This document shows, in pieces, positions 60,125 to 64,000 of a stretch of 64,000 bases of DNA. Numbering within the stretch: position 1 is the first letter of the stretch; the number at the start of each line of letters is the position of its first letter. The DNA comes from Bacteroides oleiciplenus YIT 12058. Its GTDB lineage: Bacteria; Bacteroidota; Bacteroidia; Bacteroidales; Bacteroidaceae. A program made the translations under genes and the position numbers. The stretch spans positions 267,594-331,593 of the forward strand of contig NZ_JH992943.1 in the NCBI RefSeq assembly GCF_000315485.1, given 5' to 3'. The notes beneath the pieces are model-generated. The model saw only the letters and a list, made by a program, of their open reading frames with translations. It was not told the origin of the DNA and made no database searches.

Positions 60125-61879
60125 ATGAAGAAGACATTATTATATAGCATTTTTGCCCTGAGCATTGCCTCTGCCACGCTTACTTCCTGCGAAGATATGT
60201 TTGGAGGCTTCCTCGACAAGCAGCCTAGTAATGAGTTGACGGGCGAAGAAGTGTTCGGCGACTGGAACTTAATGACACAGTTCCATTATGACACTTACAA
60301 CTTTTTGCGTCACGGTGCCTGCCGCATCAACAATTCTTGGTTGGATGCTGCTACAGATTTGGCAGAAACCAGTTATGCAACTGGTGGTGTGCGTACCACA
60401 TTCAATATAGGCAACTATTACGGTAGCGGCGGTTCAGCCGAACTAAGCGCCACTTGGGAACACTACTACCGCGGTATCCGTAAATGTAACATGATAATTA
60501 CACGTATAGAAGATGTGCCCAAAAATCCAGATTTGACAGAAGATAAACATCTTGAGTATAAAACCAACTACATCTCCGAAGCTCGTTTCCTCCGCGCTTG
60601 GTTCTATTGGGAACTCTTCCTGCGTTACGGTCCTATTCCTATCGTAACAGAAGTACTCGACCCTAATGGTGATTTATTGAGTGACTATAAGATTCGCCCC
60701 ACTATAAAAGAATACGTGGTAGACTTTATCCTGAAAGAACTGAGTGAATGTGAAAACGGTTTGATGAATTATGCAGATGCTTCCGCTCAAAATCTCGCCG
60801 GACGTATCGGTCAACCCATGGCACGCGCACTTTATAGCCGCATCATGCTTTACATGGCAAGTCCGCGCTACAGTAGTGAATCAGGCGTTACCTGGCAACA
60901 AGCTGCCGATGCCGCAAAAGGATTCATCGACACCTATGGCAGCAATTATGCACTGATGCAAGGTACCGATTCAAAAACGGCATTAACCAATGCTTGGTTG
61001 CTGACTCCATATACAGAATCCAATAAAGAAATGATCTTCTATCGCAATGACGGAACTATTTCATGGAGTGGTATTTCAAATGACACTCCGGTAGGTGAAG
61101 GTGGCAATGGTGGCCTCTGCCCATCACAAAATCTGGTAGATATGTACGACATGATTGACGGAAGTTCACCTTTCCAGGAATATGACCAAACAGGGGCTCC
61201 GGTTTACAATGGAGTTACTCCGGCCATCAATGCGTCAAGTGGATATAGCGACGCCAACATGTGGGCTAACCGCGATGGACGTCTGGCAGCATCCATCCTT
61301 TACAATGGCATATCTTGGGGCGGAGGTGTAATCAACGTAGTCAGAGGGCAACGCGATAATCCGGTAGGTAATGCCAATGCAACCCCAACCGGCTACTATG
61401 TACGCAAATACATTCCGGAAACTATTCTGAGTGCAAACCACAGCGGTAACTCGCGCCGCCTCTGGACTATCATCCGCTATGCGGAAATCTTGCTGAATTA
61501 CGCCGAAGCCGTGAACGAAGTGCAAGGTCCCTGTCAGGAAGTATACGACCAACTCGACCTGATTCGCCATCGCGCAGGCATCACTGGCAATGTTGCTGAC
61601 CGTACAGATCTGAACACCAAGGAAAAGATGCGTAATTTCATCCGCAAAGAACGCACCATAGAATTGGCATTCGAAGAGCATCGCGCATGGGATGTACGTC
61701 GCTGGAACGTAGCAGAAGAAGCACTGGGACGCGATATCATCGGTATTGATGTAGCTACCAACGGTACCATCACCCGCAAAGTAGCCCAAAAACGCGTATT
61801 CCAAAAGAAGATGTATCTCTATCCTATCCCTGAAGGGGAATACTGGAAGACAGGAATTGAAAACAATCCGGAATGGTAA
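60125..61879 (+). CDS. SusD-like glycan-binding lipoprotein (arabinan, pair 1)
   Basis: Product of 584 residues with lipobox TLTSC. RagB/SusD features are ISEARFLRAWFYWELFLRYGPIPIV, ARALYSRIMLYMASPRYSSES, RRLWTIIRYAEILLNYAEAVNE, and RKERTIELAFEEHRAWDVRRWNV, ending KKMYLYPIPEGEYWKTGIENNPEW. It forms the lid of the transporter encoded just upstream. The gene is tightly coupled (5-bp gap) and followed by a second SusC gene after 21 bp, so one transcript probably covers all. Confidence 0.95.
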   Translation: MKKTLLYSIFALSIASATLTSCEDMFGGFLDKQPSNELTGEEVFGDWNLMTQFHYDTYNFLRHGACRINNSWLDAATDLAETSYATGGVRTTFNIGNYYGSGGSAELSATWEHYYRGIRKCNMIITRIEDVPKNPDLTEDKHLEYKTNYISEARFLRAWFYWELFLRYGPIPIVTEVLDPNGDLLSDYKIRPTIKEYVVDFILKELSECENGLMNYADASAQNLAGRIGQPMARALYSRIMLYMASPRYSSESGVTWQQAADAAKGFIDTYGSNYALMQGTDSKTALTNAWLLTPYTESNKEMIFYRNDGTISWSGISNDTPVGEGGNGGLCPSQNLVDMYDMIDGSSPFQEYDQTGAPVYNGVTPAINASSGYSDANMWANRDGRLAASILYNGISWGGGVINVVRGQRDNPVGNANATPTGYYVRKYIPETILSANHSGNSRRLWTIIRYAEILLNYAEAVNEVQGPCQEVYDQLDLIRHRAGITGNVADRTDLNTKEKMRNFIRKERTIELAFEEHRAWDVRRWNVAEEALGRDIIGIDVATNGTITRKVAQKRVFQKKMYLYPIPEGEYWKTGIENNPEW

Positions 61880-61900
61880 TCCTTAAATCAAATATTGAAT

Positions 61901-64000
61901 ATGTATAATTTGAATCATATCATAAGAAAATTAACAGGAGCAGGCAAAGCCTTGCTACTGGGAATCCTACTCTTTGCGACCGGCACAGTCTGGGCACAGA
62001 CCACACAAACATTGAAAGGTCGCATTGTGGACACCGAAGGCAACCCGGTTGCCGGAGCCGTAATAAACGTCGCAGAAGAAAGCCGCATCGTCCTCTCCGA
62101 CGAAAATGGTTACTTCAGTCTGAAAAACGTAAAAGCGTCTGACGAAATCTGTATCAGCAGTGTGGGATACAAAAAAACACAAATACCGGTTGATTTCAAT
62201 GAAGGCTTCAAAATTGAGTTGGAATCAGATCTCGATGAATATCTCCATACTACTCCTATAGCATTCGGACGTAAAGCCAAGAAGTTGGTTACCGAATCAA
62301 CCTCTGTAGTAACCGGCGAAGAATTACAAAAGCACCCTATCACTGTACTTCAGAATGCTTTCACCTCTACCGTTACCGGTATGGAAACTTACGAATGGTC
62401 CAGTGAGCCAGGTTGGACGGAAACAGCCATGTATATCCGCGGTATCCGCACCATGAATACCGGAGCACGCGCCCCGCTGGTTATTGTGGACAATGTGGAA
62501 CGTGACCTTTCTTTCCTCGACGCATTCCCCATCGAAAATATCACCATCCTGAAAGATGCTGCCGCTACTGCCATTTATGGTATGCGTGGTGCCAATGGCG
62601 CCATCTTGGTAACTACCAAACGCGGTAGCGCCGGAAAGACAAACATCGACTTCACACAGGAAGTGGGTTTCCAGATGTTAAGTAACAAAATGGAAAACCA
62701 GAATTCTTACAACATGGCCCTGACACGTAACCGGGTAAAATATCTGGACGGACAAGATCCTATGTACACTGATGAACAAATTGAGATGTACCGCCGTGTA
62801 TCCAATGGAGAAGAACTGGAAGGCATCGACAAGTATAGATACTTCAATACCAGTTGGGCCGACGAACTCTATCGTGAAACGGCTCCGATGTATAAGACCA
62901 ACCTGCAAATCAGTGGTGGTAACGAACGTGCCCGTTACTATGTTTCATTCTCTTATCTGCGTCAGGAAGGTATGTGGAATGACAAATGGACCAACTATAA
63001 CAAAAATTACAATACCGGACATACCCTGAACCGCTGGAACTTGCGTTCGAATATCGATATCGACGTAACCAAGTACCTTAATGTATCCCTCGACTTGGGT
63101 GGCCGTATCGATAACATTACCCAGCCCACGGAAGGTGTGTTCAATTTAACTACATTTGGAGTTGTCGAAGCTAACCCTATGGAACCGGTATATACACCGA
63201 ATGGACAGATTTATGCTTCCAGTACTGCCAACAACGCCGGCCGTTATTTGGCTGCTTCCGGTCAGGAAAAGAACCGCCGCCGTAACCTGTACTCCACAGT
63301 AAACATCAACGGCGACTTAAGCCCAATACTGAAAGGTTTGAAAGTGAATGCAACCATAAGTTTCGATTCTTACGAAACATTCGAGTCTACTCAACGAAAC
63401 AGCGTCAACTCATATAACTATGATTATATGAATATGGACGTGACCGATCCGTCGCAATTCAAATATACGCAATACACCACCTATTCTGCATTGAGTGACC
63501 CGACGCCCAACCAGCGTGAGTTCTACTACAACCTGAACTTGATGGGTGGCTTAGGTTACAGCAATAAGTTTGGCCAGCACACAGTAGAAGCCCGTGCTTT
63601 TGCCCGTGCTTACCGCAACCAGCCTAACACGTATGTATCTTCCAACCGTTATCTTTCGTACAACGGACAGGTGACTTACGACTATGCCAACCGCTATATC
63701 TTCTCCGGAAATATCTCACGCATGGGTTGTGATAATTTCAGGGAAGACCAACGTTGGGGAACTTTTTACGGTGTATCTGCAGGTTGGGTAGCTTCTGAAG
63801 AGCCTTGGTTGAAAAATAAGAACATTGGTCTTCTGAAACTCCGTGCTTCCTATGGACGCTCGGGACAATCCACTACTGGCGGAGGTCGCTATGCTTACCA
63901 GAATACGTATGGTTCTGCTACCGGTTACGGTTTTGGTTATTCAGGTTCATACGTCAACGGATTCGCAGAAACGATGGCAGGAAACGCCAACAACAAATGG
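61901..64000 (+). CDS. SusC-like TonB-dependent transporter (arabinan, pair 2), cut by window end
   Basis: The frame from ATG 61901 (MYNLNHIIRKLTGAGK) stays open to the window end, 700 codons, about two thirds of a SusC. The signal peptide ends GTVWAQ. A carboxypeptidase-regulatory-like domain (TLKGRIVDTEGNPVAGAVINVAEE) follows, then a plug with TAMYIRGIRTMNTGARAPLVIVDNVERDLSFLDAFPIENITILKDAAATAIYGMRGANGAILVTTKRG, then barrel strands. Sequence around the TonB box (LHTTPIAFGRKAKKLVTES) differs from the first transporter, so it is not a recent duplicate. A second SusD is expected beyond the window. Confidence 0.93.
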   Translation, partial: MYNLNHIIRKLTGAGKALLLGILLFATGTVWAQTTQTLKGRIVDTEGNPVAGAVINVAEESRIVLSDENGYFSLKNVKASDEICISSVGYKKTQIPVDFNEGFKIELESDLDEYLHTTPIAFGRKAKKLVTESTSVVTGEELQKHPITVLQNAFTSTVTGMETYEWSSEPGWTETAMYIRGIRTMNTGARAPLVIVDNVERDLSFLDAFPIENITILKDAAATAIYGMRGANGAILVTTKRGSAGKTNIDFTQEVGFQMLSNKMENQNSYNMALTRNRVKYLDGQDPMYTDEQIEMYRRVSNGEELEGIDKYRYFNTSWADELYRETAPMYKTNLQISGGNERARYYVSFSYLRQEGMWNDKWTNYNKNYNTGHTLNRWNLRSNIDIDVTKYLNVSLDLGGRIDNITQPTEGVFNLTTFGVVEANPMEPVYTPNGQIYASSTANNAGRYLAASGQEKNRRRNLYSTVNINGDLSPILKGLKVNATISFDSYETFESTQRNSVNSYNYDYMNMDVTDPSQFKYTQYTTYSALSDPTPNQREFYYNLNLMGGLGYSNKFGQHTVEARAFARAYRNQPNTYVSSNRYLSYNGQVTYDYANRYIFSGNISRMGCDNFREDQRWGTFYGVSAGWVASEEPWLKNKNIGLLKLRASYGRSGQSTTGGGRYAYQNTYGSATGYGFGYSGSYVNGFAETMAGNANNKW

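Noticed and set aside
1..64000. CRISPR arrays, tRNA or rRNA genes, insertion sequences, prophage
   Set aside because: I saw no regularly spaced repeats, cloverleaf candidates, transposase or phage structural genes. The holin-like protein at 36937 is not in a phage context.

Overview
The window is a chromosomal segment of a Bacteroides species (order Bacteroidales). The evidence is five SusC-type and four SusD-type proteins, two giant hybrid two-component regulators (HTCS), lipoproteins with Cys-terminated signal peptides, and promoters carrying the Bacteroides -7 element TAnnTTTG. From memory, the gene order at the two ends (arabinan locus, galactose genes, manA; sulfate-activation genes with a sulfotransferase) resembles the BT_0360-BT_0420 region of B. 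thetaiotaomicron. I could not check this by search.

Layout. (1) 1-2178: a His/Gly-rich protein tail, a YjbH-like protein and an OmpA-family porin. (2) 2270-10053, all on minus: a complete PAPS-dependent sulfonation operon with PAP phosphatase (cysQ), sulfate permease, APS kinase (cysC), ATP sulfurylase (cysD, cysN), a sulfotransferase and a PCMD-domain exported protein. No APS or sulfite reductase is present, so the operon appears built for making sulfate esters (probably steroid sulfates) rather than for sulfur assimilation. (3) 10311-34918: a polysaccharide utilization locus (PUL) centred on an HTCS. Leftward it has SusC/SusD, a second, short SusC with its SusD, GH88 and GH2. Rightward it has GH95, GH105 and PL8. 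The enzyme set implies a glucuronate-containing, galactose- and fucose- (or L-galactose-) decorated glycan without sulfate. (4) 35107-37567: small envelope proteins (SPOR lipoprotein, lipocalin-like lipoprotein, YtxH, holin-like, one unknown). (5) 37631-42495: manA, and the galM / sugar MFS / galK operon. (6) 42623-64000: an arabinan PUL with GH43, GH51 and GH43 on minus, an HTCS on plus, then a surface glycan-binding protein, SusC, SusD and a second SusC cut by the window end. An ABC permease behind a candidate sigma-54 promoter and a broken ASCH-domain gene interrupt this PUL.

The strongest regulatory observation is a 32-bp element of two direct repeats AGGTGGACAAA, 21 bp apart. It is found upstream of both arabinan operons, in the same orientation relative to transcription and exactly 19 bp from a perfect -7 box in each case. 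It is very probably the operator of the arabinan HTCS. Other points of interest are a repeat-derived peptide inserted in CysN, a perfect 17-bp palindrome with NtrC-site geometry before the ABC permease, a SusC lacking the usual N-terminal extension, and a near-identical internal duplication in the glycan-binding lipoprotein.
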